This document shows, one piece after another, positions 46,093-56,555 of a stretch of 64,000 nt of DNA. The DNA lies in contig NZ_VFIL01000002.1 in the NCBI RefSeq assembly GCF_007858285.1, forward strand, positions 496,001 to 560,000, in the 5' to 3' direction. A program made the position numbers and the translations under genes. How positions within the stretch are numbered: the first letter of the stretch is position 1; the number at the start of each line of letters is the position of its first letter. The notes under the pieces were generated by a model that was given only the letters and a program-made list of their open reading frames with translations, ran no database searches and was not told the origin of the DNA. This stretch comes from Pseudomonas brenneri. Its GTDB lineage: Bacteria; Pseudomonadota; Gammaproteobacteria; Pseudomonadales; Pseudomonadaceae.

Positions 46093-47025
46093 ATGCCTGA
46101 ACTGCACGTCGGCGCACGCCACTGGTCGGTTTCCACCGGCAGCAATCTGCTGGATGCCTTGAACCAGGCCGGTGTGGCCGTTCCCTACAGCTGCCGCGCC
46201 GGAAGTTGCCACGCTTGCCTGGTGCGGTGCCAGGGTGAGGTCGAGGACAAGCAGCCCGATGCCTTGAGCCCGGCACAACGCCAGGACGGTTGGCGCCTGG
46301 CCTGCCAGTGCCAGGTCACGGGTGACGTGCAGGTTGAAGCCTTTGACCCCTTGCGCGATGGTGCAGCGGCAACGGTACTGAGCGCGGACTGGTTGAGCCC
46401 GACGGTGCTGCGCCTGCGCCTGCAACCGGAGCGTGGGCTGCGTTATCGGGCCGGCCAGCACCTGGTGTTGTGGGCGGGTACGGTGGCGCGGCCATATTCC
46501 CTGGCCAGCCTGCCCCAGGACGATCCGTTCCTGGAGTTCCACCTTGATTGCCGCTTGCCCGGCGAGTTCAGTGATCTTGCTCGGCAGCTACAGGCCGGTG
46601 ATCAACTGCGCCTGGGCGAACTGCGCGGCGGGGCGTTGCACTACGATCCGGACTGGCAATCCCGGCCGCTGTGGCTGCTGGCATCCGGCACCGGCCTGGC
46701 CCCCTTGTGGGGCGTGTTGCGCGAAGCCTTGCGCCAGGATCACCAGGGCGCCATCCGCGTGATTCACCTGGCTCATGATACGGGCGCGCATTATCTGGCC
46801 GAACCCCTGGCCCAGCTTGCCGCCAGCCATGACAACCTCACCGTCGAGCTGTGGACAGCGGCGCAGTTGGCCGGTGCTTTGGCGCAACTGCGGCTTGTTT
46901 CCCGGCAAACCCTGGCCTTACTCTGCGGGCATCCCGACAGTGTCGAGGCCTTTTCCAAGCGCCTGTTCCTGGCGGGCCTGCCGCGTAATCAACTGCTGGC
47001 CGATGTGTTCCTGCCCCGTGGTTGA
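46093..47025 (+). CDS. Ferredoxin-NAD(P)H reductase-like flavoprotein with [2Fe-2S] domain
   Basis: 310 residues from ATG 46093 (GAAGAG 4 bases upstream); TTG 46081 is an alternative. The N-terminal plant-type [2Fe-2S] domain shows SCRAGSCHACLVRC (Cys about 36, 41, 44 and a later Cys near 76) and the FAD domain has RPYSLAS (about 136-142). The C-terminal NAD(P)-binding half has GTGLAPLWGV. It shuttles electrons between NAD(P)H and a partner protein; the partner is unknown. A REP doublet lies immediately upstream, so the promoter must be within or beyond it. The next gene starts 28 bases downstream. Confidence 0.88.
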   Translation: MPELHVGARHWSVSTGSNLLDALNQAGVAVPYSCRAGSCHACLVRCQGEVEDKQPDALSPAQRQDGWRLACQCQVTGDVQVEAFDPLRDGAAATVLSADWLSPTVLRLRLQPERGLRYRAGQHLVLWAGTVARPYSLASLPQDDPFLEFHLDCRLPGEFSDLARQLQAGDQLRLGELRGGALHYDPDWQSRPLWLLASGTGLAPLWGVLREALRQDHQGAIRVIHLAHDTGAHYLAEPLAQLAASHDNLTVELWTAAQLAGALAQLRLVSRQTLALLCGHPDSVEAFSKRLFLAGLPRNQLLADVFLPRG

Positions 47026-47053
47026 GCGCTGATTCCAATCTGCGAGACTCACC

Positions 47054-47803
47054 ATGACCGATGCCATTGTGCTGCAACGTGACCGTGGGCTGCTGATTCT
47101 GCAGCTCAATCGCCCCGACAAGAAAAACGCCCTGACCCGCGCCATGTACCATCAGTTGGCCGAGGCGTTGGAGCAGGCTGATGCTGATAACACGGTCAAT
47201 GCGGTACTGATCCAGGGCAGCAGCGAGTGTTTTACCGCCGGCAACGACATTGGCGATTTCTTGCAACAACCGCCTACGGACCTGGACAGCCCACCGTTCC
47301 TCTTCATGAAAAGCCTGCTTAATTGCCGCAAACCGGTGATCGCTGGCGTGGCCGGTGCTGCGGTGGGCATTGGCACGACGCTGTTGCTGCATTGCGACCT
47401 GGTGTATGTCAGCCGCGATGCCCGGTTGCGCATGCCGTTCGTCAACCTGGGGCTGTGCCCGGAGTTTGGCTCCAGCCTGATCCTGCCGCGTTTGCTTGGG
47501 CATGCGAAGGCTGCCGAATTGTTGCTGCTGGGCGAAGGATTCAGCGGCGAGCAAGCAGCGCAGTGGGGCATTGCCACACAAGCGCTGGACAGTGGCGAAG
47601 CCGCGCTGGCCAAGGCGCGGGAGGTGGCCGAGCGTTTCGAGAGCCTGGCGCCGGGCGCGGTGCAGATCAGCAAACAGTTGATGAAGAGCGTTGATCGCGA
47701 GCAGTTGCGCCAGGTGATCGAGGAGGAGGGCGCGCTGTTTACCCAGCGGTTGAGGTCGCCGGAGGCGATTGCGGCGTTGTCGGGGTTTATTGCCCAGCGC
47801 TGA
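47054..47803 (+). CDS. Enoyl-CoA hydratase/isomerase family protein
   Basis: 249 residues. Crotonase fold: SECFTAGNDIGDF (about residues 57-69, first oxyanion residue) and GVAGAAVGIGTTLLLHCDL (about 98-116, second oxyanion glycine region). In place of the catalytic Glu pair typical of hydratases, the second region reads RLRMPFVNLGLCPEFGSSL, so only one acid (E136 region) is in place and isomerase activity is possible. It acts on short or medium acyl-CoA; the substrate is unknown. It probably shares a transcript with the reductase upstream. Confidence 0.88.
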   Translation: MTDAIVLQRDRGLLILQLNRPDKKNALTRAMYHQLAEALEQADADNTVNAVLIQGSSECFTAGNDIGDFLQQPPTDLDSPPFLFMKSLLNCRKPVIAGVAGAAVGIGTTLLLHCDLVYVSRDARLRMPFVNLGLCPEFGSSLILPRLLGHAKAAELLLLGEGFSGEQAAQWGIATQALDSGEAALAKAREVAERFESLAPGAVQISKQLMKSVDREQLRQVIEEEGALFTQRLRSPEAIAALSGFIAQR

Positions 47804-47823
47804 AATCGAAGTGGCTGGACTGA

Positions 47824-47896
47824 CGCTTTCGCGGGCAAGCCCGCTCCCACATGGGGATGCATTTCAAGTGTGGGAGCGGGCTTGCCCGCGAAAGCG
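47824..47896. repeat. REP doublet, TGTGGGAGCGGGCTTGCCCGCGAAAGCG type (inverted order)
   Basis: CGCTTTCGCGGGCAAGC...TCCCACA and TGTGGGAGCGGGCTTGC... are exact inverted arms but face inward compared with the other doublets, with a spacer of only about 17 bases. It separates the enoyl-CoA hydratase and pykA, which converge here. Confidence 0.92.
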
Positions 47897-47932
47897 CCAG
47901 TGCAACCACCACCTCACCCTGATTAGAAATGC

Positions 47933-47970
47933 AAAAGGCCCTGTCACTCACATGACAGGGCCTTTGCTTT
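47933..47970 (-). terminator. Terminator of pykA
   Basis: On the minus strand AAGGCCCTGTCATGT pairs with GTGACAGGGCCTT, then TTTTGC. It lies 11 bases after the pykA stop. Confidence 0.9.
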
Positions 47971-47981
47971 CAGCAGGTCAC

Positions 47982-49433
47982 TCAGACCATCTTGTCGCCA
48001 ACATGCAGGATCTTCATGCCGTTGGTGCCACCGATGGTGTGATAGCTGTCACCTTTGGTCAGGATCACCCAATCGCCTTTCTCCACAACGCCACGCTTGA
48101 GCAGTTCGTCGATGGCAGCCTGGCTGACTTGCTCAGGCGGCAGGGACGCCGGGTCGAACGGTACGGTGTACACGCCACGGAACATGGCCGCACGGGCCTG
48201 GGTTTCGCGGTGCGGGGAGAACGCGTAGATCGGGATCGAGGAGCGGATACGCGACATGATCAACGGCGTGTAGCCACTTTCGGTCAAGGCGATGATCGCC
48301 TTTACACCCGGGAAGTGGTTGGCGGTGTACATGGCGGCCAGGGCGATGCTCTGGTCGCAGCTTTCGAACACTTTGCCGATGCGGTGGCTGGAGGTCTTGC
48401 TGGTCGGGTGCTTTTCGGCGCCGACACAGATACGCGCCATGGCCTGGACCGCTTCCAGCGGGTACGGGCCGGCAGCACTTTCCGCCGAGAGCATCACGGC
48501 GTCGGTGTAGTCGAGCACGGCGTTGGCCACGTCGGACACTTCGGCACGGGTCGGCATCGGGTTCTGGATCATCGACTCCATCATCTGGGTCGCCACGATC
48601 ACCGCTTTATTGTGGCGACGAGCGTGCAGGATGATTTTCTTCTGGATGCCGATCAGCTCAGCATCACCGATTTCCACGCCGAGGTCGCCGCGGGCAACCA
48701 TCACTGCGTCGGATGCCTTGATCAGGCCGTCGAGGGTTTCGTCGTCGGCCACGGCTTCGGCGCGCTCGATCTTCGCCACCAGCCAGGCGGTACCGCCGGC
48801 CTCGTCGCGCAGTTGGCGGGCGTATTCCATGTCGGCGGCGTCGCGTGGGAAGGACACGGCGAGGTAGTCCACTTCCATTTCGGCGGCGAGCTTGATGTCA
48901 GCCTTGTCTTTTTCAGTCAGGGCTGGCGCGGTCAAGCCACCACCACGACGGTTGATGCCTTTGTGGTCGGACAGCGGGCCGCCGATGATCACGGTGCAGT
49001 TCAGCTCGGTGACGGTGGCGGTGTCGACGCGCATGACCACTCGGCCATCGTCCAGCAGCAGTTCGTCGCCGACGCCGCAATCCTTGACCAGGTCCGGGTA
49101 GTCGATACCCACGACTTGCTGGTTGCCTTCGGTCAGCGGATGGCTGGTGGAGAAGGTGAACTTGTCACCGATCTTCAGCTCGATGCGCTTGTTGGCGAAT
49201 TTGGCGATCCGGATCTTCGGACCTTGCAGGTCACCCAGCAGCGCGACGAAGCGGCCATGCTTGGCGGCGATGTCACGTACCAGCTTGGCGCGAGCCTTGT
49301 GCTCGTCCGGGGTGCCGTGGGAGAAGTTCAGACGGGCAACGTCCAGGCCAGCCAGAATCAGCTGTTCGAGGACTTCCGGCGAGTTACTGGCCGGGCCAAG
49401 GGTGGCGACGATTTTGGTACGACGGACGGACAT
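47982..49433 (-). CDS. pykA: Pyruvate kinase
   Basis: 483 residues. The N-terminal RRTKIVATLGPAS, the domain A catalytic K in LVAKIERAEAV, the Mg/ADP motif MVARGDLGVE (about 240-249) and the C-terminal allosteric half are all present. It transfers phosphate from phosphoenolpyruvate to ADP. The PA4329-type context marks it as PykA rather than PykF. It converges with the enoyl-CoA hydratase and is divergent from the lipoprotein gene upstream. The 176 bases upstream contain no HexR operator that I can recognise. Confidence 0.96.
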   Translation of the reverse strand: MSVRRTKIVATLGPASNSPEVLEQLILAGLDVARLNFSHGTPDEHKARAKLVRDIAAKHGRFVALLGDLQGPKIRIAKFANKRIELKIGDKFTFSTSHPLTEGNQQVVGIDYPDLVKDCGVGDELLLDDGRVVMRVDTATVTELNCTVIIGGPLSDHKGINRRGGGLTAPALTEKDKADIKLAAEMEVDYLAVSFPRDAADMEYARQLRDEAGGTAWLVAKIERAEAVADDETLDGLIKASDAVMVARGDLGVEIGDAELIGIQKKIILHARRHNKAVIVATQMMESMIQNPMPTRAEVSDVANAVLDYTDAVMLSAESAAGPYPLEAVQAMARICVGAEKHPTSKTSSHRIGKVFESCDQSIALAAMYTANHFPGVKAIIALTESGYTPLIMSRIRSSIPIYAFSPHRETQARAAMFRGVYTVPFDPASLPPEQVSQAAIDELLKRGVVEKGDWVILTKGDSYHTIGGTNGMKILHVGDKMV

Positions 49434-49609
49434 GCACGGACTCCTGAGTTCTAGCGCTGGGGAAGGCTACTATGCTCTTTGGCTGTAGTCATTGTTCGTT
49501 TGCACTACTTATTATCGATTCGCTTGTTTTCACTCTAAGGAGCGGGACGAACAACCCTGAAGATTTTCGCCCAAGGGTCGATACACTGCTCAAGACAGGA
49601 GAACACCCC

Positions 49610-49984
49610 ATGCGAGTTTTGATCATTGCTGCCCTGGCCGTCAGTGTTGTCGGCTGTACCCGTTGGTCGATGGACCATCATTTGAACAATGCCTACCGTG
49701 CCTACAACGTAGGCGACTGCGAACGGGTCACGTTGGAGTTGTCCCAGGTCGACCGTGAAAGCCGCTCCCGTCGCTACGTGCAGCCGGAGGTCTCGATGCT
49801 GCGTGGGCAGTGCCTGGAGCGGCAGAAGTTGTTTGTGGACGCGGTGCAGACCTATCAGTTCATCATCAGCCAATACCCGGCGAGCGAATACGCGTTCCGC
49901 GCTCGCGCACGCCTGGACACGCTGCAACAACTGGGGCATTACCCCGGTGCAAGCCCGGCACGAGCACGCCCAGCAGCCTTGTAA
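49610..49984 (+). CDS. TPR-like lipoprotein
   Basis: 124 residues from ATG 49610 with AGGAG 8 bases upstream. Lipobox SVVGC places the acylated Cys at residue 16. The rest is helical, with a tetratricopeptide-like pattern: AYNVGDCERVTLELSQVD and LFVDAVQTYQFIISQYPASEYAFRAR, so it probably binds a partner in the periplasm. No exact role is known. Homologues lie beside pykA in pseudomonads as I remember. Confidence 0.8.
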   Translation: MRVLIIAALAVSVVGCTRWSMDHHLNNAYRAYNVGDCERVTLELSQVDRESRSRRYVQPEVSMLRGQCLERQKLFVDAVQTYQFIISQYPASEYAFRARARLDTLQQLGHYPGASPARARPAAL

Positions 49985-50203
49985 TGACATTTGTCATTTC
50001 ATAGCTGGCCTCTTGCCAGAGTTAGGCTATTCTTTGGATGTCCGTTTGTACAACTTTCAAGTCAAACAGATATAAAACCCGAGTTTCGGCGCAGCTAACG
50101 TGATGTCGTACCGAGATCCAGGGAGAGCGGGGCGTTGCAGGCAGCGCTCCGACCCGTATCACAGGAGCGGCCAGAGTCATGGCCATTGGACGGCGATCTC
50201 AGC

Positions 50204-50563
50204 ATGTTTACCGACCGACGAATTGAGCGGCATCAATTGCCCGGCTTTTTACAGGTATTCAACCGCTTCACGGATAAGCCCATCGGTTACTTGGGCAACA
50301 TCTCCAGTGAAGGGCTGATGCTGATCAGCCAATTACCCATGATGGTCAACGTGGATTTTGAGCTGCGCTTGAAAATCCCCGGACCTGAGGGGGATATGCA
50401 TGCCATTGATTTTACGGCCACTTGCCTGTGGAGTCGTGAAGATATTAACCCCCTACATTACGATTCGGGGTTCATCCTGCTGCAGGCACCCGCCGAGTAC
50501 GGGCAACTGATGGTCGCGTTGTTGCAGTACTTCAGTTTTTACCCCTTGCAGACTTCGGCCTAG
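50204..50563 (+). CDS. PilZ-domain protein (c-di-GMP receptor)
   Basis: 119 residues from ATG 50204; an alternative TTG at 50135 would add 23 residues. The PilZ c-di-GMP motif is RR-x-ER (residues 5-9, DRRIER) together with the NISSEG loop (about 35-40, consensus D/N-x-S-x-x-G). The arginines and the loop are intact, so it likely binds cyclic di-GMP. It resembles the PilZ protein PA4324 of P. aeruginosa by position. The downstream partner is unknown. It converges with the DUF58 gene, 13 bases away. Confidence 0.85.
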   Translation: MFTDRRIERHQLPGFLQVFNRFTDKPIGYLGNISSEGLMLISQLPMMVNVDFELRLKIPGPEGDMHAIDFTATCLWSREDINPLHYDSGFILLQAPAEYGQLMVALLQYFSFYPLQTSA

Positions 50564-50576
50564 CGCCATACGCCCT

Positions 50577-51908
50577 TCATAGCACGCCGGCTTTTTTCCA
50601 ACCCAGGTAACGGGTGACCAGGTCGGCTCCCAGGTCCGAGGGGTGGGCATCCAGCACCGCCAGGCCCTGCGCTTTCAGGCGGTCATGCAGTTCTTCCCGG
50701 GCATTGAGGTAGTCGACACTGCCACAGTAGGCCAGCGCTTGCGGTAGGGTTTGCACGGGGGCCTGGCGCACTTGATCCAGCACTTCTTCGCGCAGGCTCG
50801 CGACCAATACCCGATGCTGGCGACCGATGCGCTTGACTGCGGTAAGCAGATCCTCGTCGTCTTCATCACGCAGGTTGGTCACGACAATCACCAGCGCCCG
50901 GCGTTTCTGGCGGGCCAGCAGTTGATTGGCCGCGCCCTGGTAGTCAACGGCTCGTCGGGTGGTGTCCAGGTCGTATACCGCGTTGAGCAACTGGTTCAAT
51001 TGGCCACTGCCCTTGACCGGCGCCAGGTAGCGCGGCTGGTCGCTGGCGAAGGTACACAGGCCCACGGCATCGCCCTGGCGCAAGGCTACATAGCTGAGCA
51101 GCAGGCAGGCGTTGAGGGCGTGGTCGAAATGCGACAGTTCGCCGTCCTGGCTACGCATCCTCCTGCCGCAATCGAGCATGAAGACAATCTGCTGGTCGCG
51201 TTCATCCTGGTATTCCCGGGCAATCGGCGTGCGTTGCCGTGCGGTAGCCTTCCAGTCGATCTGGCGCAGGCTGTCACCCTCGCGAAACTCCCGCAGTTGA
51301 TGAAACTCCAGGCCCAGGCCGCGACGCTGGCGCTGGCGTACACCCAGTTGGCTGAGCCAGTTATCCACGGCGAGTAACTGAGCACCGTACAGGCGGGCAA
51401 AATCCGGATAGACCCGTGTGGCATCCTTGACCGGCACCTGGCGTTTTGCTGTCCACAATCCCAGGGGGCTGGGCAGGTGCACCTCACAGCGTTCGAAGCT
51501 GAAATGCCCGCGGCTCAAGGGTCGCAGGCGGTAGCCCAGGTCACTGTGCTCACCGGGGCGCAGGGCGATGGACTGCGGCAGGTTTTGCATGCTCAATCCA
51601 TCCGGTACGTGATCAAACACCTTCAGGATCAGCGGCTGTGGATAGTCATGCTCCAGGGTAATCCGCACCTCGCTCCAGCGCCCCAAAGCCAGGCTGCCCG
51701 GCATCTGCCGGCGCAGGCGTGGCGAGGGGCGGCGCTTGAGGCGGGCCGCATCGAGCAATGTCAGCAACAACAGCGCCAGGAGCAGGCCCCAGGCCACGGA
51801 GTGCAGGGTGACCGGCACCTTGAATTGCAGGGCCATGGCCGTTCCGAGGGCGATGTTCAGACCCAGCAACACCGCGAGCCAGGCCAGCAACAGGCGAGTG
51901 GGTCTCAT
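50577..51908 (-). CDS. DUF58 membrane protein of the MoxR operon
   Basis: 443 residues. Two N-terminal helices (about 5-25 and 30-47) and a DUF58 region ending near RQIDWKATARQRTPIAREY (about 205-223), the family signature, followed by a von Willebrand A-like domain (VFMLDCGRRM with the metal-site-like start DxG). DUF58 proteins are always coupled to MoxR ATPases and are thought to be assembly or maturation factors in the envelope. It is the last gene of six on this strand, 7 bases after moxR. Confidence 0.86.
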   Translation of the reverse strand: MRPTRLLLAWLAVLLGLNIALGTAMALQFKVPVTLHSVAWGLLLALLLLTLLDAARLKRRPSPRLRRQMPGSLALGRWSEVRITLEHDYPQPLILKVFDHVPDGLSMQNLPQSIALRPGEHSDLGYRLRPLSRGHFSFERCEVHLPSPLGLWTAKRQVPVKDATRVYPDFARLYGAQLLAVDNWLSQLGVRQRQRRGLGLEFHQLREFREGDSLRQIDWKATARQRTPIAREYQDERDQQIVFMLDCGRRMRSQDGELSHFDHALNACLLLSYVALRQGDAVGLCTFASDQPRYLAPVKGSGQLNQLLNAVYDLDTTRRAVDYQGAANQLLARQKRRALVIVVTNLRDEDDEDLLTAVKRIGRQHRVLVASLREEVLDQVRQAPVQTLPQALAYCGSVDYLNAREELHDRLKAQGLAVLDAHPSDLGADLVTRYLGWKKAGVL

Positions 51909-51915
51909 GGGCAGG

Positions 51916-52904
<989 letters not shown>

Positions 52905-52908
<4 letters not shown>

Positions 52909-54062
52909 AGGGCATTCCTGAGAGTTTGCAGGCAGGCCACCTGGCGGCTGAAGTCGGCGCTGGAAAGCCGCTTTGCCGGGAGTGGGCCGAGGGCCTGGCT
53001 GATAATTGAAGCGGGTTGACGGGTCAGGCGTTCAAGGGCCTGCCATTGTCCGGCGGTATCCAGTTGCTCGAATCCGGGGTGGCGGCGGCGCGCGGTGCGC
53101 TGGATATCGCGCTGCAAGGCTTGCAGCAGGCTGTTTTGCCCGCTGCGGCGCAGCAGGAAGTCGGCACTGGCATTCAGGTGTTCCAGCAATTGGCGGCGGG
53201 CTTTCGGGGCCGGCGCCTGGATGGGCCCTTGGCGTACTCCGGCGCGCCACAACCCCAGCAGAATCAAGGCGGCGAGTGCCACCAGGGCCTGGGGGAAATA
53301 ACGCAGCAACAGGCTGAACAGATTCTCGACATCAGTATTGGACAGCAGGGTGACATCGCTGCCCTGGGTCAGGTACCACAGTAGCCAGGCGTTGTCGTGC
53401 AAGCCGATGGCCGGGATTTTCCACAGCTCGCTGTCGGTGATCACGGTCACCCGACCGTGCCCGAGATTGAGTTGCATCAGGTGGCTGGACTTGGCGCTGT
53501 TGGCCGAAAACTGTGCAAGGTGCCTGGGGTCGATGAGGTTGAAGTCCGTGTCGAAACTGAAAAACGCCGGTGCGGTTTCGTTATCGACATAGAGCCGTGT
53601 CAGGTCCGGTTTCTTGCCCTTGCGAGCGGGAGCCGGCTGGTCGAAATCATCGCTGAAGGCCTGGCGCAACTGCAGTCGATCGAGCAGCAGGTCGCCGCTG
53701 TCCTGGGTTTCTTCATCCCAGATGGCTTCGGCCACCAGCAGCAGATGGCCGCCGGCCTTGGTCCACTCCAGCAGTTGTTCAACCTGGCGTGGGGTCATGT
53801 TACTGCGCTCGCTGAGCAACAGCAGGCTGCTGCCTTTGGCGGGCAGGGTGGCCAAGCGCTCCAGGTTTTGGGCGTGCTCGACGGCCAGGCCTTGCTGGCT
53901 GAGGAAATGTTCCGCAGCCAGGTAGGGATTGGCCTGGGCTTCGGGGGATGGCCCGCGATCGACGACTTCCTCATAGGGGATCGCCTTGTGCCAGGCGTAG
54001 AAGCCTCCTGCCGTCAGCAGGCACGCCAGGATCAACCCGAGCCAGATCAGCAGCCGGTTCAT
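52905..54062 (-). CDS. DUF4350 domain protein of the MoxR operon
   Basis: 385 residues from ATG 54062, which overlaps the DUF4129 stop by 4 bases; a frame to 54095 is less likely. An N-terminal helix (about 3-20), a long periplasmic domain with the DUF4350 pattern (LLLLSERSNMTPRQVEQLLEWTKAGGHLLLVA, about 75-110), and a second helix (about 250-270, ALVALAALILLGLWRAG) followed by a cytoplasmic tail. Function is unknown; these proteins always accompany MoxR and DUF58. Confidence 0.82.
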
Positions 54063-55588
54063 TGCGCGGCCTCGCTGTTGAACAAGCTGCGCCAATGGGT
54101 GCAGAGCTGTTGTTGGGCCAGGGGCGTCGGTACGCGATGGCCATAGGCGAGATTTTGCCAGTGCCGGGTCAGGTCGTCGCTGAACGCCAGCAGTTGTGGA
54201 TGTTGCAAATGGCGCACGTGTTCCAGGACCTGACCTTCGGTGTCGGCGTTTTTCAGTGGCAGGTTGAAGTCATGCAGCAGCCGGCTAAGCAGGCCGCGAT
54301 ACAGCAGGCCAAGGGCTTCACGGGGTTGCGTGGCCCAGAGTTGCTCGGCGGCACTGGCGATATCGTCGGGCAAGGTTTCCACACCCATGTCCAGGCCGAA
54401 TAGTTGTGACGGCATCGGTTGCGTTGGCGTGGGGCGGGCTGCGCGGCGACGGCTGACAAAGGCGTGCAACCAGTCGCGATAGCGCCAGGCGACCAGGCCA
54501 ATACCTGCGATCAGCAGGCCCCACAACAGCACCTCCATGACGAGTGCCAGGGACTTGAATGTGTCGCTGTTGAGCTTTTTGAATAAGGACTCAAGCCAGG
54601 CAGGCAGCCGTGCATCACCTGTGGGCTTGGCTTTGTCGGTGGTCTTGTCCTCGCCAAAACGGTAGCGGGTAACGGTCTCTGGGTTCTTGAAGGGGGGGTG
54701 TTCCAGCAGGCGCTTGATCGCCTGGCTGGCGGCGGGCGTACTCAACGGTTTCGCGGGCTGGGGTTGATCGGCCATGGCGTGGGGTGTTGGCGGGACCACC
54801 AGCAGGCCGACAGCCAGCAGCAGGACGGCCACTGCCGATCCCAGGCGCTGGCGCAAACGGCGGAACACCAATTCCAGGTCCCAGGCTTCAAGCACGGTAC
54901 GCCGGTTCAGGTAGAGGCTGAATCCACACGCCACATAGATTGGCTCCCAGAGCACCAGAATCAGGGCGTAGAAGGCATTGCTCAGGTGTTCCAGCCAGAG
55001 CCAGTCCTGGCTGCTGGCCAGCGCCAGTTGCTGCCAGTCCCAGTCCAGCTCTACCTGTTGTGGCAGGAAGAGGTAGAACAGCGCCATCAAGCCAATCCAC
55101 AGGGCTGTTTCCAGGTGTATGCCGATCAGCGTCAGCCAGCGTGCAGCGCCGGCATTACGTTGTTGCAGCACTCCCAACCGCTGTTGGCGGGCCTGGCCTG
55201 CGAGGCCTTCAAGTTGCACCACGGGCATGACAAAGCTGCGACTGAGGCTAAAGCGTCTCCAGGTCAGGCTGGCCAGCAGTTGCCCCTTGAGCAGGCGCGG
55301 CCATTGGCGCAGCGCTTGCTTGAGAGTGGGTGTCTCGCCAAATAGCGCCTTGGACAGGATATACAGCGGCAGGCGCTCAAAGGCGGGTTTCAACCACCAG
55401 AACACCAGCACGGCTACAGACGGGTAGTCCCACAGTACAAGGCTGATCAGGGCAAAGATCGGCAGGCTCACCAAGGCCCAACTGCTCATCAATAGCACAC
55501 GGTGCTCACGGGCCAGCAATACCCCCAGGTCCATGGCCTCCCATGTGGAGCGAGGGCGGATCACCACGCTGGCGTCACTCAGGCGCAT
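54059..55588 (-). CDS. DUF4129 domain membrane protein of the MoxR operon
   Basis: 509 residues. Several helices in the first 260 residues (about 35-75, 155-175, 220-245, 258-275), a periplasmic segment, another helix near 345-365, then a C-terminal DUF4129 domain with the acidic/Arg pattern (ALGLLYRGLLSRLLHDFNLPL ... TRHWQNLAYGHR). It overlaps the next genes at both ends, so translation is coupled. The domain is linked in some bacteria to transglutaminase-like or MoxR partners; here no transglutaminase is present. Confidence 0.82.
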   Translation of the reverse strand: MRLSDASVVIRPRSTWEAMDLGVLLAREHRVLLMSSWALVSLPIFALISLVLWDYPSVAVLVFWWLKPAFERLPLYILSKALFGETPTLKQALRQWPRLLKGQLLASLTWRRFSLSRSFVMPVVQLEGLAGQARQQRLGVLQQRNAGAARWLTLIGIHLETALWIGLMALFYLFLPQQVELDWDWQQLALASSQDWLWLEHLSNAFYALILVLWEPIYVACGFSLYLNRRTVLEAWDLELVFRRLRQRLGSAVAVLLLAVGLLVVPPTPHAMADQPQPAKPLSTPAASQAIKRLLEHPPFKNPETVTRYRFGEDKTTDKAKPTGDARLPAWLESLFKKLNSDTFKSLALVMEVLLWGLLIAGIGLVAWRYRDWLHAFVSRRRAARPTPTQPMPSQLFGLDMGVETLPDDIASAAEQLWATQPREALGLLYRGLLSRLLHDFNLPLKNADTEGQVLEHVRHLQHPQLLAFSDDLTRHWQNLAYGHRVPTPLAQQQLCTHWRSLFNSEAAQ

Positions 55589-56555
55589 GACGACTCCTGC
55601 CGGCGAACAGCAGATAGGCGATCACCATCGCCCAGAGCGTGGCGCCCACCAGGTATTTCCCCCAAGGCTCCACGGCGGTTGTGGAGGACCAATAGGCTTC
55701 TATAAAGGCGGCAATCAGCAGGAATACAATTACCCCACAGATCATTTGCACGCTTTTACGGGCGGCCAGCCGCAGGGCTTCACCCCGGGGCAGCGCACCC
55801 GGTGCGATCAAGGCCCAGCCCAATTGCAGGCCAGCCGCGCCGGCCAGGGCGATGGCCGTCAGTTCAAAGGCACCATGGCCGATGACAAAGGACCAGAAGG
55901 TTTGCCCGTAGCCGATTTCTGTCAGGTGCCCGGCGATGGCGCCGATCATCAGGCCATTGAAAAACAGGAAAAACACGCTGCCCAGGCCAAACAGCAAGCC
56001 GCCGGCGAAGGTCTGGAAGGCGATGCCGATGTTGTGCATGACGTAGTAGCCGAACATCATCCAGTCCTCACTCGATGCCCGCTCGGCCGCGCGCCCCAGG
56101 CGGCTGGCGTCGGGGTCGTACATACCCTGCATCTCGGTCACTTGCTGGGGGCTGACGATGGCGTAGATCAGGTCGGGGAACAGATAGACCAGCAGCGCAA
56201 TACCGATCAGGCTGCCAAAGAACAGCAGGCAGGCCACCAGCACGAAGCGCCACTGTTCGCGAACCGTACGGGGAAAGTCGGCCAGCAGGAAGCTCAGGGT
56301 CTTGGCGCCGAGTTGGCTGCGATGGCGATACAGTTGTTGATGGCCGCGCAGGGCCAGTTGTTGCAGTGGGTCTACCAGGTAGCTGCTGTAGCCGCGCTCC
56401 TGCGCCAGCGCCAGGTGTTGGCACAGGCGTCGGTAATCATGGGGGAAGTGCGTCAGGTCCTGGGTCTTGGCCTTGCCTTGTTCAAGCAGTGTCACTTGCG
56501 TGGCGAAGGCCTGCCAATGCGGCTGGTGACGGGTTTCGAACAGGCTCTGTTTCAT
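55575..56555 (-). CDS. Stage II sporulation protein M (SpoIIM)-family membrane protein
   Basis: 326 residues, overlapping the next gene by 14 bases. After a cytoplasmic start of about 100 residues come six or so helices with the SpoIIM-type pattern (FGYYVMHNIGIAFQTFAGGLLFGLG, GHGAFELTAIALAGAAG). In non-sporulating bacteria such proteins are of unknown function and lie in MoxR operons with RDD and DUF4129 genes. It probably helps to build or anchor an inner-membrane complex with the neighbours. Confidence 0.86.
   Translation of the reverse strand: MKQSLFETRHQPHWQAFATQVTLLEQGKAKTQDLTHFPHDYRRLCQHLALAQERGYSSYLVDPLQQLALRGHQQLYRHRSQLGAKTLSFLLADFPRTVREQWRFVLVACLLFFGSLIGIALLVYLFPDLIYAIVSPQQVTEMQGMYDPDASRLGRAAERASSEDWMMFGYYVMHNIGIAFQTFAGGLLFGLGSVFFLFFNGLMIGAIAGHLTEIGYGQTFWSFVIGHGAFELTAIALAGAAGLQLGWALIAPGALPRGEALRLAARKSVQMICGVIVFLLIAAFIEAYWSSTTAVEPWGKYLVGATLWAMVIAYLLFAGRSRHAPE

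Noticed and set aside
44067..46100. 677-residue open frame antisense to fumarase
   Set aside because: It runs through a REP doublet and across the certain fumarase gene.
47769..49454. 561-residue open frame antisense to pykA
   Set aside because: It crosses a REP doublet and has no recognisable domain; pykA is certain.
49434..49609. HexR operator upstream of pykA
   Set aside because: TGTAGT and ACTACT occur but the spacing does not fit either known HexR pattern.
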